Source: JBAXBF01 sp034429745 (lineage in GTDB: Bacteria; Chloroflexota; Anaerolineae; Anaerolineales; DRKV01). Taken from it: DNA of 44,413 bases. This document shows positions 1 through 7,388 of this stretch, piece after piece (within the stretch, counting starts at the first letter, position 1; each line of letters starts with the position of its first letter). The position numbers were made by a program, and so were the translations under genes. A model generated the notes under the pieces. The model saw only the letters and a list, made by a program, of their open reading frames with translations. It made no database searches and was not told the origin of the DNA. Where the stretch lies: NCBI GenBank assembly GCA_034429745.1, contig DAOUFY010000127.1, forward strand, positions 1-44,413. The letters are read 5' to 3'.

Positions 1-15
1 CAACCCTCTCAACCC

Positions 16-44
16 TTGACATAAGATCACTTATACATTATTAT
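16..44 (+). promoter_or_regulatory. Sigma70-type promoter of the TauE/SafE permease gene
   Basis: A perfect -35 box TTGACA (16-21) is followed after 17 bases by TATTAT (39-44). The predicted start lies about 30 bases before the ATG at 84. That gene has a good Shine-Dalgarno, GAGGAG, at 73-78. Confidence 0.65.
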
Positions 45-83
45 ATTCAATAATTTGAATGTTATTACTGTAGAGGAGATAAC

Positions 84-839
84 ATGTTGTATATAGTCAT
101 ACCCGTGATCCTTTTTATTCTTTCATTTGTATCCGGAATGCTTGGCTTAGGTGTTGCCTTTATTGCCACCCCAGTTTTGGGGTTGTTCGGTTTTGAACTC
201 AAAAACGTTATCATGCCATGGTCATTATGGCTGAACGGTTTAACAGCCATCTCCAGCGCAGTAGCATTCGCTCGCGCCAAAATGGTAGATTGGCGTACTG
301 CTATTCCCCTCTTGTTGATAACAACTACAGTAGCTCCAGTCGGAGTGTGGCTGCTTCAATTTGTCCCGACAAACATTGTTTGGTACATTTATGTCATTGT
401 ACTCATATTTTTAGCATATCGAATGGCTTTTCCACCTAAAATGGACGACGCTAAGGAAATGCAAATCAGTGATAAAAAGCGTGTACTTGGCGGCGTATTA
501 AGCGCTTTTATTGGTATTTTTGCTGGTTTTCTAGGAGTCGGGCCTGGTTTTCTGATGATGCCTGCATTAGTATTTTTAGGGTACACAGCTCGTATCGCAG
601 CAGCTACTAACAGTGTCATCGTTACCTTGCCTTCTTTTTCAGCGTTTATTACTCACTTAGCTAATGCCCATATTGACTGGATTATGATCATACTCACTTC
701 TATTACCGCTGTTGCCGGTGCCCAGTTGGGTGCAATGTTCATGGCAAAAAAGGTAAAATCCCTAACCCTTAGCCGCATTTTTGCAGCAGCATTGGTCATT
801 CTTGCCTTGCAAAGAGTGTATATTTTACTAAATTCGTAA
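84..839 (+). CDS. Sulfite exporter TauE/SafE family permease
   Basis: This 251-residue integral membrane protein has about eight hydrophobic segments in two related halves. Each half opens with a glycine-rich stretch: GMLGLGVAF near residue 18 and GIFAGFLGVGPGFLMMP near residue 150. This two-half pattern is typical of the TauE/SafE (DUF81) family, whose members export sulfite, sulfoacetate or other small organic anions. The substrate cannot be read from the sequence. The start is supported by GAGGAG six bases upstream and by a consensus promoter. A ProC-like gene follows after 25 bases, so the two are probably cotranscribed. The length matches the family (about 250 residues). The family call is firm and the transported compound is unknown. 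Confidence 0.88.
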   Translation: MLYIVIPVILFILSFVSGMLGLGVAFIATPVLGLFGFELKNVIMPWSLWLNGLTAISSAVAFARAKMVDWRTAIPLLLITTTVAPVGVWLLQFVPTNIVWYIYVIVLIFLAYRMAFPPKMDDAKEMQISDKKRVLGGVLSAFIGIFAGFLGVGPGFLMMPALVFLGYTARIAAATNSVIVTLPSFSAFITHLANAHIDWIMIILTSITAVAGAQLGAMFMAKKVKSLTLSRIFAAALVILALQRVYILLNS

Positions 840-864
840 ACTTACTATAAAAAAGGAAATAACG

Positions 865-1671
865 ATGACTAACTCACTTTTTCAGAAACGATTGTTTATC
901 GTAGGTTTAGGTAATATTGGCAAAGCTTTTCTGCAACGTCTGCTTGAGGTTGGTTTTCCCAAAGTGCAGCTTTCTTTCTTCGATTCCAACCCGGCGCTCA
1001 ATCAAGCAGTAGCAACAACTTTTGGCTTAAGCAGCATCGAAAATGTTCACACTGCTGTCAAACAAGCCGATCTCATCCTTTTAGCTATACCTCCTGCTGC
1101 TATCCTGCCATGGATCAGAGAACATCAGCCAATGTTTCGTCCAGGGCAAATACTCATCTCAATGGCAGCCACTATTCCAATTAATAAGATAAAAGAAGAG
1201 CTTCAAAATACCCATGTACATGTTGTCCGCCTGCTGCCAAATCCTCCCTCCACGCTAGGTGAGGGAATGAACCCAGTCGTTTTTGAGAAGGGTGCTCCTC
1301 CAGAAGTTCACCAGATAGTCAAAGAAATGCTTAACATCTTTGGCAAATTTATTGAAGTCAACGATGAGCAAATGACATGGTACGTTGGTCTCGCAGGTGC
1401 AGCCATGCGTTCCGTATTGCCAGTATTAGAAGGCATGACGCTAGCTGGAATTGAAGCCGGCTTGTCGCCTGTCGAAGCTCGCCGGGTTGCAGCCCAAATC
1501 TTCACTGGCACTGCTGCTCTCCTTTGCCGCACCGAGCTAAGTTTTGATCAGCTTAAAGCCTTAACGCCCATGCAAACTATTGATGAGCAAGCTGTCGCTG
1601 ACATCTTTGTTAAAGCTGCTCGCCAAGCAAAAGAAAAAATGGATCAAGCACAAACCAAACTACTTTCATAA
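865..1671 (+). CDS. ProC-like NADP-binding oxidoreductase (pyrroline-5-carboxylate reductase family)
   Basis: The 268-residue protein starts with a Rossmann fold, IVGLGNIGKAF at about residues 12-22. It continues with the ProC-like hallmark VRLLPNPPSTLGEGMNPV near residue 131, which corresponds to VRxMPNTPxxxGxG in pyrroline-5-carboxylate reductases. The helical C-terminal dimerisation domain has the expected length. The usual C-terminal TSPGGTT motif, which helps bind the imino acid, is not recognisable: the matching place reads ALTPMQTIDEQ. The gene may therefore reduce a related cyclic imine rather than make proline, or it may be a divergent paralogue. It sits 25 bases behind the TauE/SafE gene and has an AAGGAA ribosome site. 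The family is well supported, the reaction is not. Confidence 0.75.
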   Translation: MTNSLFQKRLFIVGLGNIGKAFLQRLLEVGFPKVQLSFFDSNPALNQAVATTFGLSSIENVHTAVKQADLILLAIPPAAILPWIREHQPMFRPGQILISMAATIPINKIKEELQNTHVHVVRLLPNPPSTLGEGMNPVVFEKGAPPEVHQIVKEMLNIFGKFIEVNDEQMTWYVGLAGAAMRSVLPVLEGMTLAGIEAGLSPVEARRVAAQIFTGTAALLCRTELSFDQLKALTPMQTIDEQAVADIFVKAARQAKEKMDQAQTKLLS

Positions 1672-1686
1672 GCAATTAAACCCAAA

Positions 1687-1759
1687 TGCCCCCGGCGTGA
1701 CTCGAACACGCAGCCGTCTGATCCGAAGTCAGGCGCTCTATCCATTGAGCTACGGGGGC
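1687..1759 (-). tRNA. tRNA-Arg (anticodon UCG)
   Basis: On the minus strand a full cloverleaf folds: acceptor GCCCCCG/CGGGGGC, D-arm GCTC/GAGC, anticodon loop CTTCGGA giving anticodon TCG (reads CGA), and T-arm GCGTG-TTCGAGT-CACGC. Discriminator base is A73. A20 in the D-loop fits an arginine tRNA. One oddity is a C-A mismatch at the base of the anticodon stem (27-43). No CCA is encoded. The acceptor and T-arm are identical to the neighbouring tRNA-Arg at 2015. Confidence 0.93.
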
Positions 1760-1772
1760 ATTGAATATAAAA

Positions 1773-1781
1773 ATTATACCA
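1773..1781 (-). promoter_or_regulatory. Extended -10 promoter element of tRNA-Arg(UCG)
   Basis: Read on the minus strand this is TGGTATAAT, a consensus -10 with the TGn extension. It lies 13 bases before the tRNA 5' end. No good -35 hexamer is visible at 16-18 bases, as expected for an extended -10 promoter. Confidence 0.55.
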
Positions 1782-1903
1782 TATTTTTACAGCTGTTCAT
1801 AACAAATATTTATAAAGACAAGAAAAATAAATCATCGTCTCCCTTGATTTTCTAGTCCTTCTCGCAGACAATCAATAAGAGACACCGATAACACCTTACT
1901 TCT

Positions 1904-1928
1904 CCCCTCTCCCACAAGGAGAAAGGGG
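1904..1928. repeat. REP-like C/G-rich palindrome
   Basis: CCCC-TCTCC, loop CACAA, GGAGA-AA-GGGG forms a hairpin with a two-base bulge in the spacer between the two tRNA genes. A related CTCC/CCCC-rich palindrome occurs at 6553-6587. Such short, pyrimidine-rich intergenic palindromes are often dispersed in many copies in a genome. Two copies in one window suggest, but do not prove, a family. Confidence 0.45.
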
Positions 1929-1972
1929 CCAGGGTCAAGGATAAACAGCACGGTGTCCTAAAAATTCCCCCC

Positions 1973-2001
1973 TTCCCATTTGTGAAAAAATACAGTATAA
2001 T
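1973..2001 (+). promoter_or_regulatory. Promoter of tRNA-Arg(GCG)
   Basis: TTCCCA (1973-1978), a 17-base spacer and a perfect TATAAT (1996-2001). The expected start at about 2008 is a few bases before the tRNA 5' end at 2015. Confidence 0.55.
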
Positions 2002-2014
2002 TCAACCACTTCTA

Positions 2015-2088
2015 GCCCCCGTAGCTCAGTGGAACAGAGCATTTGCTTGCGGAGCAAAGGGTCGCGTGTTCGAGTCACGCCGGGGGCG
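2015..2088 (+). tRNA. tRNA-Arg (anticodon GCG)
   Basis: Complete cloverleaf: acceptor GCCCCCG/CGGGGGC, D-arm GCTC/GAGC with a nine-base loop, anticodon stem TTTGC/GCAAA around the loop TTGCGGA, five-base variable loop, and T-arm GCGTG-TTCGAGT-CACGC. The anticodon is GCG, which reads CGC (Arg). The discriminator is G73 and CCA is not encoded. A GCG anticodon is unusual in bacteria, which normally read CGU/CGC/CGA with an A34-to-inosine tRNA-Arg. The whole acceptor and T-arm match the tRNA-Arg(UCG) at 1687. A T-run starts three bases after the gene and may help termination. Confidence 0.9.
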
Positions 2089-2370
2089 CTATTTTTTTTA
2101 CTTTCTTTTTTCCCATTACCACAATAGTAACCAAATCCCCAAATAATGTCTAATGTTTTCCTACCCTCTTCTTTTGTGATTGAGGAGTTGGGGGTATAGG
2201 TAAGCTTATCACTATCCTTTTAGCAAAATATTTTTTTCTATTCGATGGATTATTTTTACCTATCATTTTTCCCCTTTCATACAAATGAAACAACAAACCT
2301 GACTTATTCAATCTAATATTTAAAGTACTATCAATTTATTGTTTATTTATAAGTAGTTACTTAATTACAC
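2089..2370. other. AT-rich intergenic stretch without a recognisable gene
   Basis: Between tRNA-Arg(GCG) and the promoter of the Lrp-type regulator I see only AT-rich sequence with T-runs. There is no ORF with a ribosome site, no convincing hairpin and no known RNA motif. Confidence 0.5.
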
Positions 2371-2398
2371 TTGACACCACCTTATTTTATGATATAAT
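2371..2398 (+). promoter_or_regulatory. Strong promoter of the agmatine operon
   Basis: TTGACA (2371-2376), a 16-base spacer and TATAAT (2393-2398), both perfect hexamers. It is the only clear promoter ahead of the regulator and the three agmatine genes. Confidence 0.8.
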
Positions 2399-2420
2399 AT
2401 ACTATATCAGTAATAATATT

Positions 2421-2433
2421 TTCCGAATCGGAA
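2421..2433. promoter_or_regulatory. Palindromic operator candidate in the leader of the Lrp-type regulator
   Basis: TTCCGA-A-TCGGAA is a perfect 6+1+6 palindrome about 15 bases downstream of the predicted transcription start and six bases before the ATG at 2440. A repressor bound here would block the operon, so autoregulation by the Lrp/AsnC protein is a natural guess. It also occupies the place of the Shine-Dalgarno, which is otherwise weak for this gene. Confidence 0.45.
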
Positions 2434-2439
2434 TTTTAT

Positions 2440-2913
2440 ATGGACAAAAATTTTGACACTCTCGATTATCAAATCATCCAACTTCTTAAAAAAGATGCCA
2501 GACAATCCGCTTCAGAAATTGGGCGTCAGCTTGGCATTAACGAACGCACCATTCGCAACCGAATTGAACGCTTGATTCAAAAAGGTGCCATCCGGATCGT
2601 CGCTATTGTGGAACCGCTTGCTTTTAACTATCACATTTCAGTGGATATCTTTCTTGACATTGATCCTGCCTTCCATCGGCAAATCATTGATACTTTGCAA
2701 AAAAGCCCCCAAATTTCCTATCTCGCTTATGGACAAGGCAGCAACGCTATCTCCATCGAAGCGCGCTTTCATAATTATGACGAAATGTCCCATTTCTTGT
2801 ATGAAGTTTTGCCTAGCATTCAAGGTGTTACTGTAAAGGGATACGCTCTCGTGCCTCTCATTTTGCGCAATATTGATTCTTGGATGCCTATGGCTGATGA
2901 TTTTTCAAAATAA
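2440..2913 (+). CDS. Lrp/AsnC family transcriptional regulator
   Basis: The 157-residue protein has the two-domain Lrp/AsnC layout. An N-terminal winged helix (LDYQIIQLLKKDARQSASEI, then the recognition helix region INERTIRNRIERLIQKGAI, residues 7-51) is followed by a RAM/ligand-binding ferredoxin-like domain. The length matches the family. Members usually sense amino acids or related compounds. As the first gene of an operon with agmatine genes, separated from the next by 21 bases, it most likely controls agmatine breakdown in response to agmatine or a related compound. This is an inference from position. A palindrome lies just upstream of its start codon. Confidence 0.85.
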   Translation: MDKNFDTLDYQIIQLLKKDARQSASEIGRQLGINERTIRNRIERLIQKGAIRIVAIVEPLAFNYHISVDIFLDIDPAFHRQIIDTLQKSPQISYLAYGQGSNAISIEARFHNYDEMSHFLYEVLPSIQGVTVKGYALVPLILRNIDSWMPMADDFSK

Positions 2914-2934
2914 TTTACCTTTTGGAGGATTCTC

Positions 2935-3948
2935 ATGCTAAAACATTTTATTGATACCCAAGACTTTACAAAAGAAGAACTGCTCAATATCATTCATCTT
3001 ACCCGTCTTATTAAGCAAGCTGATAAGCAAGGTGCAACTCCGCCGCTGCTACAAGGGGCTTCCCTGGCAATGATTTTCGAAGAACCATCCACCCGCACCC
3101 GCATTTCTTTCGAAGTAGCCATGTCAGAACTTGGCGGGCATGCGCTTTATCTTAAACCCGGCGAGATCCACTTGGGTGTTCGCGAAAATATTGCTGACAC
3201 CGCCCGCGTTATTTCTCGGATGGTAGATGTAGTAATGATTCGCGCTCTCAAACACGAAACCGTCACCAACTTTGCCAAAGATGCTACGGTGCCGGTCATT
3301 AATGGCTTAACTGACTACAATCATCCTACCCAAGTCGTTTGTGATGTTCTAACAATGATGGAGCATGCCCCTGCTGGCAAAGCTCTTGAGGATATTCATG
3401 TAACTTTTATTGGGGATTCTACCAATGTGCTCAGCTCCCTAATGCATATCTGCACCCGCTTAGGGATGAAATTCACCCATGCTGCCCCTAAAAAATATCA
3501 GCCTCCCAAAGCGTGGCTCGATATCGCATACCAAAATTGTTCTTTATCTGGTGGTACAGTAACTATTACGGATGACCCAATTGAAGCCGTTCGCAATGCA
3601 GATTTCATTTATACTGACCTTTGGTGGTGGGTAGGACAAGAAGACGAAATCCCCGAGCGACGAGCCGCTTTTATGCCAAAATATCAAGTCAACATGGACT
3701 TAATAAAAAAAGCTCCTTCTCATGTAAAGTTTATGCATTGCTTACCTGCTTCACGCGGTGTAGAAGCAACAGATGAAGTCATGGATTCCGCCCACTCCAT
3801 CATATATGATCAATCTGAAAACCGTCTTCACACAGAAAAAGGTTTGCTGGTCTGGTTTGTGTATCCACGGCTCAAACGTCCATCTCCAGAACTATTGGCT
3901 TACCATGCCGGCCGAATTGAAGATTTTTTCCATACTGTAAATCGCTAA
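2935..3948 (+). CDS. ptcA: Putrescine carbamoyltransferase
   Basis: This 337-residue aspartate/ornithine carbamoyltransferase homologue has the carbamoyl-phosphate site STRTR (residues 52-56), HPTQ near residue 131 and HCLPA near residue 270. Several features favour putrescine over ornithine as acceptor. These are the PVINGLTDYNHPTQ block, SGGTVTITDD, YTDLWWW where ornithine enzymes normally have a TDVW type sequence, YQVNMDLI and the C-terminal GLLVWFV. All resemble enterococcal-type putrescine carbamoyltransferases as I remember them. The neighbours settle it: an agmatine deiminase and an APC antiporter follow. The enzyme would convert N-carbamoylputrescine plus phosphate to putrescine and carbamoyl phosphate in the cytoplasm. 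It has a strong GGAGG site six bases before the ATG. A synonym for the gene is aguB. Confidence 0.85.
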   Translation: MLKHFIDTQDFTKEELLNIIHLTRLIKQADKQGATPPLLQGASLAMIFEEPSTRTRISFEVAMSELGGHALYLKPGEIHLGVRENIADTARVISRMVDVVMIRALKHETVTNFAKDATVPVINGLTDYNHPTQVVCDVLTMMEHAPAGKALEDIHVTFIGDSTNVLSSLMHICTRLGMKFTHAAPKKYQPPKAWLDIAYQNCSLSGGTVTITDDPIEAVRNADFIYTDLWWWVGQEDEIPERRAAFMPKYQVNMDLIKKAPSHVKFMHCLPASRGVEATDEVMDSAHSIIYDQSENRLHTEKGLLVWFVYPRLKRPSPELLAYHAGRIEDFFHTVNR

Positions 3949-3988
3949 AATAAAAATATTCCAACTTAAGCTCTTATCGGAGGAAAAT

Positions 3989-5401
3989 GTGACCACTCAA
4001 ACTGAAAATTCAACTCCTAGTGAACGCGGCTTTAAAAAAGTGCTGCGCAGCCTAGATATGATGCTTTTCAGCATCTGCGCTATCCTCACCATTGACACGT
4101 TAGCACCTTCAGCTGCAATTGGACCATCCACAATTTCTTGGTGGATCATTACCTTAGTATTATTCTTCATTCCCTATGGGCTCATTACAGCCGAGTTGGG
4201 AACCACCTACCCAGAACAAGGTGGCATTTACGTTTGGGTAAAAAAGGCTTTTGGTGACCGTTGGGCTGCACGCACTACTTGGTTATATTGGATCAACGTA
4301 GCCCTCTGGATGCCTTCTGTCTATATCCTTTTCGCAGGCATGTTTGCCCAGCTCTTCTTTCCGGATATGTCCCTTTGGGCGAAAATTATTCTCGCTATTG
4401 TGATGTGTTGGATCACAGTCTATATTGACATTGTATCGCTTGATATAGGCAAATGGGTGCCAAACCTTGGAGCTATTCTTAAAGGATTGGTTGTGATTGT
4501 ATTGGGCGCTGGCGCGATCATCTATGCCTCAAAGAATGGCATTGCCAATGATTTATCCTTGCCCTCTATATTGCCTACAATAAATGCCGGTTTATTCTTC
4601 TTACCCGTTATTGTCTATAACTTTATGGGCTTCGAATTGATGTCTGGTGCTGCTGAAGAGATGGAAAATCCCGGTCGCGATATTCCCAAAGCTATCATAA
4701 CTGCTGGTGTTCTGATCACCTTTTTCTACCTATTTGCTACAGTTGGCATCCTGTTAGCTTTGCCCCTAGATCAATTAGGTCTTATAGAAGGAGTAGTTGA
4801 CACACTGCGTATTTTGTTTGGTGAAACCGGTGTAGGTGGAGTGATAGTTTTAGTACTCGGGGTTGCCGTCTTGTTTACACTTCTCGCAAACATGGTAACT
4901 TGGACTATAGGCGCGAACCGCTCTATGTCAGAAGCAGCTACTGAGGGAGAAATGCCCTCCATTTTCGGTAAGCTTCACCATAAATACTTAACTCCTCTCA
5001 GCGCTTCAATTATCACCGGTATTGTCTCCTCTGTGGTCATTGTGCTTTATGGTTTACTTGCCTCTACGGCAGAAGATTTATTTTGGAGCTTATTCGCTTT
5101 CAGCTCAATGGTTTTTCTCCTGCCTTATTTACTTCTTTTCAGCAGCTTCCTCAAGTTGCGCCTAATAGACCCTGATCGTAAACGCCCTTACCAAGTGCCA
5201 GGTGGAACACTTGGAGCTTGGATTCTGTCTATCATCTGCATGCTTTTCATCGTTCAAGCCATCGTCTTCTTTGTTTGGGTGCCCGGACAGGAAATGGATT
5301 GGAGCTATGCCGGTCCAGTATTGATAGGGGTAATTATTACTCTCATTATTGGTGAGATCATGATCGCCTTGACAAAACAAAAATCAGAATCGGAGGTTTA
5401 G
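3989..5401 (+). CDS. aguD: APC-superfamily transporter, probable agmatine/putrescine antiporter
   Basis: The 470-residue protein has about twelve hydrophobic segments and the layout of amino acid-polyamine-organocation permeases. The first helix region (SLDMMLFSICAILTIDTLAP) and the helix-6 region ending in MGFELMSGAAEEMENPGRDIPKA near residue 230 are typical family signatures. It starts with GTG at 3989 behind a GGAGG site. The overlapping ATG is out of frame. It lies 40 bases after the carbamoyltransferase and one base before agmatine deiminase, so it is part of the same operon. In known agmatine deiminase clusters the permease exchanges external agmatine for internal putrescine. That function is inferred here from context. 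Confidence 0.82.
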   Translation: MTTQTENSTPSERGFKKVLRSLDMMLFSICAILTIDTLAPSAAIGPSTISWWIITLVLFFIPYGLITAELGTTYPEQGGIYVWVKKAFGDRWAARTTWLYWINVALWMPSVYILFAGMFAQLFFPDMSLWAKIILAIVMCWITVYIDIVSLDIGKWVPNLGAILKGLVVIVLGAGAIIYASKNGIANDLSLPSILPTINAGLFFLPVIVYNFMGFELMSGAAEEMENPGRDIPKAIITAGVLITFFYLFATVGILLALPLDQLGLIEGVVDTLRILFGETGVGGVIVLVLGVAVLFTLLANMVTWTIGANRSMSEAATEGEMPSIFGKLHHKYLTPLSASIITGIVSSVVIVLYGLLASTAEDLFWSLFAFSSMVFLLPYLLLFSSFLKLRLIDPDRKRPYQVPGGTLGAWILSIICMLFIVQAIVFFVWVPGQEMDWSYAGPVLIGVIITLIIGEIMIALTKQKSESEV

Positions 5402-5402
5402 C

Positions 5403-6521
5403 ATGTCACGCACTATTCCTTCTACCCCACGCGCCGACGGATTTTGGATGCCAGGTGAATTTGAGCCTCATGCCGGTTGCTGGATGCTTTGGCCTGAACG
5501 TACAGACAACTGGCGTCTTGGTGCAAAACCTGCCCAAGCTGCCTTTGTCGAAGTTGCCAAAGCCATAGGTCAATTTGAACCATTAAGTATGGGCGTCTCT
5601 TCCTCTCAATTCCGTAACGCCCGAAATAGACTGCCTGATTATATTCGTGTTGTAGAAATGTCCTACAACGATTCTTGGATGCGTGATTGTGGCCCAACCT
5701 GCGTTGTCAACCAAGAAGGCGTTGTTCGCGGTGTAGATTGGGACTTCAATGCCTGGGGTGGCTTAACCGGTGGTCTTTACTTCCCATGGGATCAAGATGA
5801 CCTAGTTCCTCAGAAAGTTCTCAACATTGAACGCCTCGATCGTTATAAAGCTGCTGGTTTTGTTCTTGAAGGGGGATCTATTCATGTGGATGGACAAGGC
5901 ACACTCATCACCACTGAAGAGTGTTTGCTCAACCCAAACCGCAATCCCAACCTTTCCAAAGCTGAAATCGAACAGCATCTTAAAGATTACCTGGGTGTTT
6001 CAAAAATCATCTGGTTAGGGCAGGGTGTTTATAATGATGAAACCAATGGACATGTGGACAACCTTTGTTGCTTTATCGAGCCCGGCGTCGTTGCGCTCAC
6101 TTGGACTGATGATACCCAAGACCCTCAATATGAAATCTCTCAAGATGCCTTTCAACGCCTCACTAAAGCTACAGACGCCAAAAACCGTTCCTTGCAAGTA
6201 ATAAAAATCCACCAACCCAACCCAGTGCTCATCACAAAAGAAGAAAGTGGAGGTGTTGACATCATCGAAGGAAGTATCCCCCGCAACGAAGGTGATCGCC
6301 TTGCTGCTTCCTACATCAACTCTTATATTGCCAATGGTGGTGTTGTTGTTCCCATCTTTAATGACCCTCACGATGAACCTGCCTTGGAGATATACAGAAA
6401 ACTATTCCCAAACCGTAAAATTGTCGGCGTTTATGCTTGCGAAATCCTTCTTGGTGGGGGAAACATCCATTGCATAACCCAACAAATACCTCTAAACATC
6501 CCTCGTCCTTCTCCTCTATAA
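5403..6521 (+). CDS. aguA: Agmatine deiminase
   Basis: This 372-residue guanidine-modifying enzyme hydrolyses agmatine to N-carbamoylputrescine and ammonia. Family motifs are visible in order: MPGEFEPHAGCWMLWP (residues 16-31), SWMRDCGPTCVV near residue 92, EGGSIHVDG near 157, NDETNGHVDN near 210 and the catalytic GGGNIHCITQQIP at the end. Cys357 is the nucleophile, the same number as in well-studied homologues. The start codon lies one base after the permease stop, so translation is coupled. With the upstream genes it completes agmatine uptake and conversion to putrescine and carbamoyl phosphate. A carbamate kinase, normally the ATP-yielding last step, is not encoded nearby. Confidence 0.95.
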   Translation: MSRTIPSTPRADGFWMPGEFEPHAGCWMLWPERTDNWRLGAKPAQAAFVEVAKAIGQFEPLSMGVSSSQFRNARNRLPDYIRVVEMSYNDSWMRDCGPTCVVNQEGVVRGVDWDFNAWGGLTGGLYFPWDQDDLVPQKVLNIERLDRYKAAGFVLEGGSIHVDGQGTLITTEECLLNPNRNPNLSKAEIEQHLKDYLGVSKIIWLGQGVYNDETNGHVDNLCCFIEPGVVALTWTDDTQDPQYEISQDAFQRLTKATDAKNRSLQVIKIHQPNPVLITKEESGGVDIIEGSIPRNEGDRLAASYINSYIANGGVVVPIFNDPHDEPALEIYRKLFPNRKIVGVYACEILLGGGNIHCITQQIPLNIPRPSPL

Positions 6522-6552
6522 AAACGTCTCCCGAACGTTAAACTTTATTCTT

Positions 6553-6587
6553 CCATTCTCCTCTCCCCTTGCAGGAGAGGGGAATGG
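6553..6587. repeat. REP-like palindrome downstream of agmatine deiminase
   Basis: CCATTC and then TCCTCTCC pair with GGAGAGGG and GAATGG, a stem of about 14 pairs (one G-T) around a seven-base loop. It lies 31 bases after the aguA stop. There is no T-run, so it is not a canonical terminator. It resembles the CTCC/CCCC-type element at 1904-1928. Confidence 0.45.
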
Positions 6588-6698
6588 ATAAAGTAGAATC
6601 CAATCCTCCCCTCCCTTAAAAAAGACCAGGTTAAGATCGCCTTTATCTTTTTTTATGTTACAATTAATACAAACCCTAAAACAACCCAAACCACAGCT

Positions 6699-7388
6699 AT
6701 GGCTGAAGACACAGCTCTTGTATCCCTAAAAAACGTCATAAAAGTCTATCCTTCCGCCAATGGCGGAGTAACCGCCCTAAAGGGGATAACCCAAGACTTT
6801 TACGAAGGTGAATTTGTTGGCATCATAGGCAAATCCGGCGCAGGTAAAACGACCTTAATCAACATGATCACAGCCACAGATACCCTTACCGAAGGAGAAG
6901 TGATCATTCGCGGTGTCCCCATTCACAAACTCAGTGCTGATCAAGCTGCTCAATTTCGCGGTGTGAACATGGGAATTATTTATCAAACCTTCCGCCTCAT
7001 GCCTACAATTTCCTTAGTAGATAACGTCCGGCTTCCCATTGATCTGTGCGGCAACTACACGCCAAAAACAAGCGTTGAAAAAGCTCTTCTCCTGCTGCGC
7101 GAAGTAGGGCTCGAAGAACACGCATGGAAAAAACCTTCTGAAATCTCAGGGGGTCAGCAGCAGAGAGTCGCTATTGCTCGCGCCCTTGCAAACGATCCGC
7201 CAATAATCATTGCCGATGAGCCAACCGGTCGCCTTGACTCTCTGACTGCCTCAAACGTTATGCAAATCTTCCATAAAATCGCCAAGCAAGGTAAATTGTT
7301 GATCGTTGCAACTCACGACACATCCTTTACTAAACTCTTTTCTCGTATAATAAGGTTAAATGATGGAGAAATCCTTACGGATAGCTAA
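6699..7388 (+). CDS. ABC transporter ATP-binding protein (LolD/MacB type)
   Basis: The 229-residue nucleotide-binding domain has Walker A GKSGAGKTT near residue 43, the Q-loop region IIYQTFRLMP, the signature ISGGQQQRVAIARAL, Walker B IIIADEPTG and the H-loop VATHD. The sequence is of the LolD/MacB/FtsE class, which pairs with FtsX-like permeases that act as mechanotransmitters rather than as classical channels. The next gene overlaps its end by 29 bases and encodes such a permease, so the two form one transporter. No clear Shine-Dalgarno is seen before the ATG. Cargo is unknown: lipoprotein handling, peptide export or cell-envelope signalling are all possible. Confidence 0.9.
   Translation: MAEDTALVSLKNVIKVYPSANGGVTALKGITQDFYEGEFVGIIGKSGAGKTTLINMITATDTLTEGEVIIRGVPIHKLSADQAAQFRGVNMGIIYQTFRLMPTISLVDNVRLPIDLCGNYTPKTSVEKALLLLREVGLEEHAWKKPSEISGGQQQRVAIARALANDPPIIIADEPTGRLDSLTASNVMQIFHKIAKQGKLLIVATHDTSFTKLFSRIIRLNDGEILTDS

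Noticed and set aside
1580..1855. Open frame of 91 codons over the end of the ProC-like gene and tRNA-Arg(UCG)
   Set aside because: It lies across a tRNA gene and a real CDS in another frame and has no ribosome site.
2935..3948. Ornithine carbamoyltransferase (argF) for arginine synthesis
   Set aside because: The sequence signature resembles putrescine carbamoyltransferases, and the gene is in an operon with agmatine deiminase and antiporter genes.
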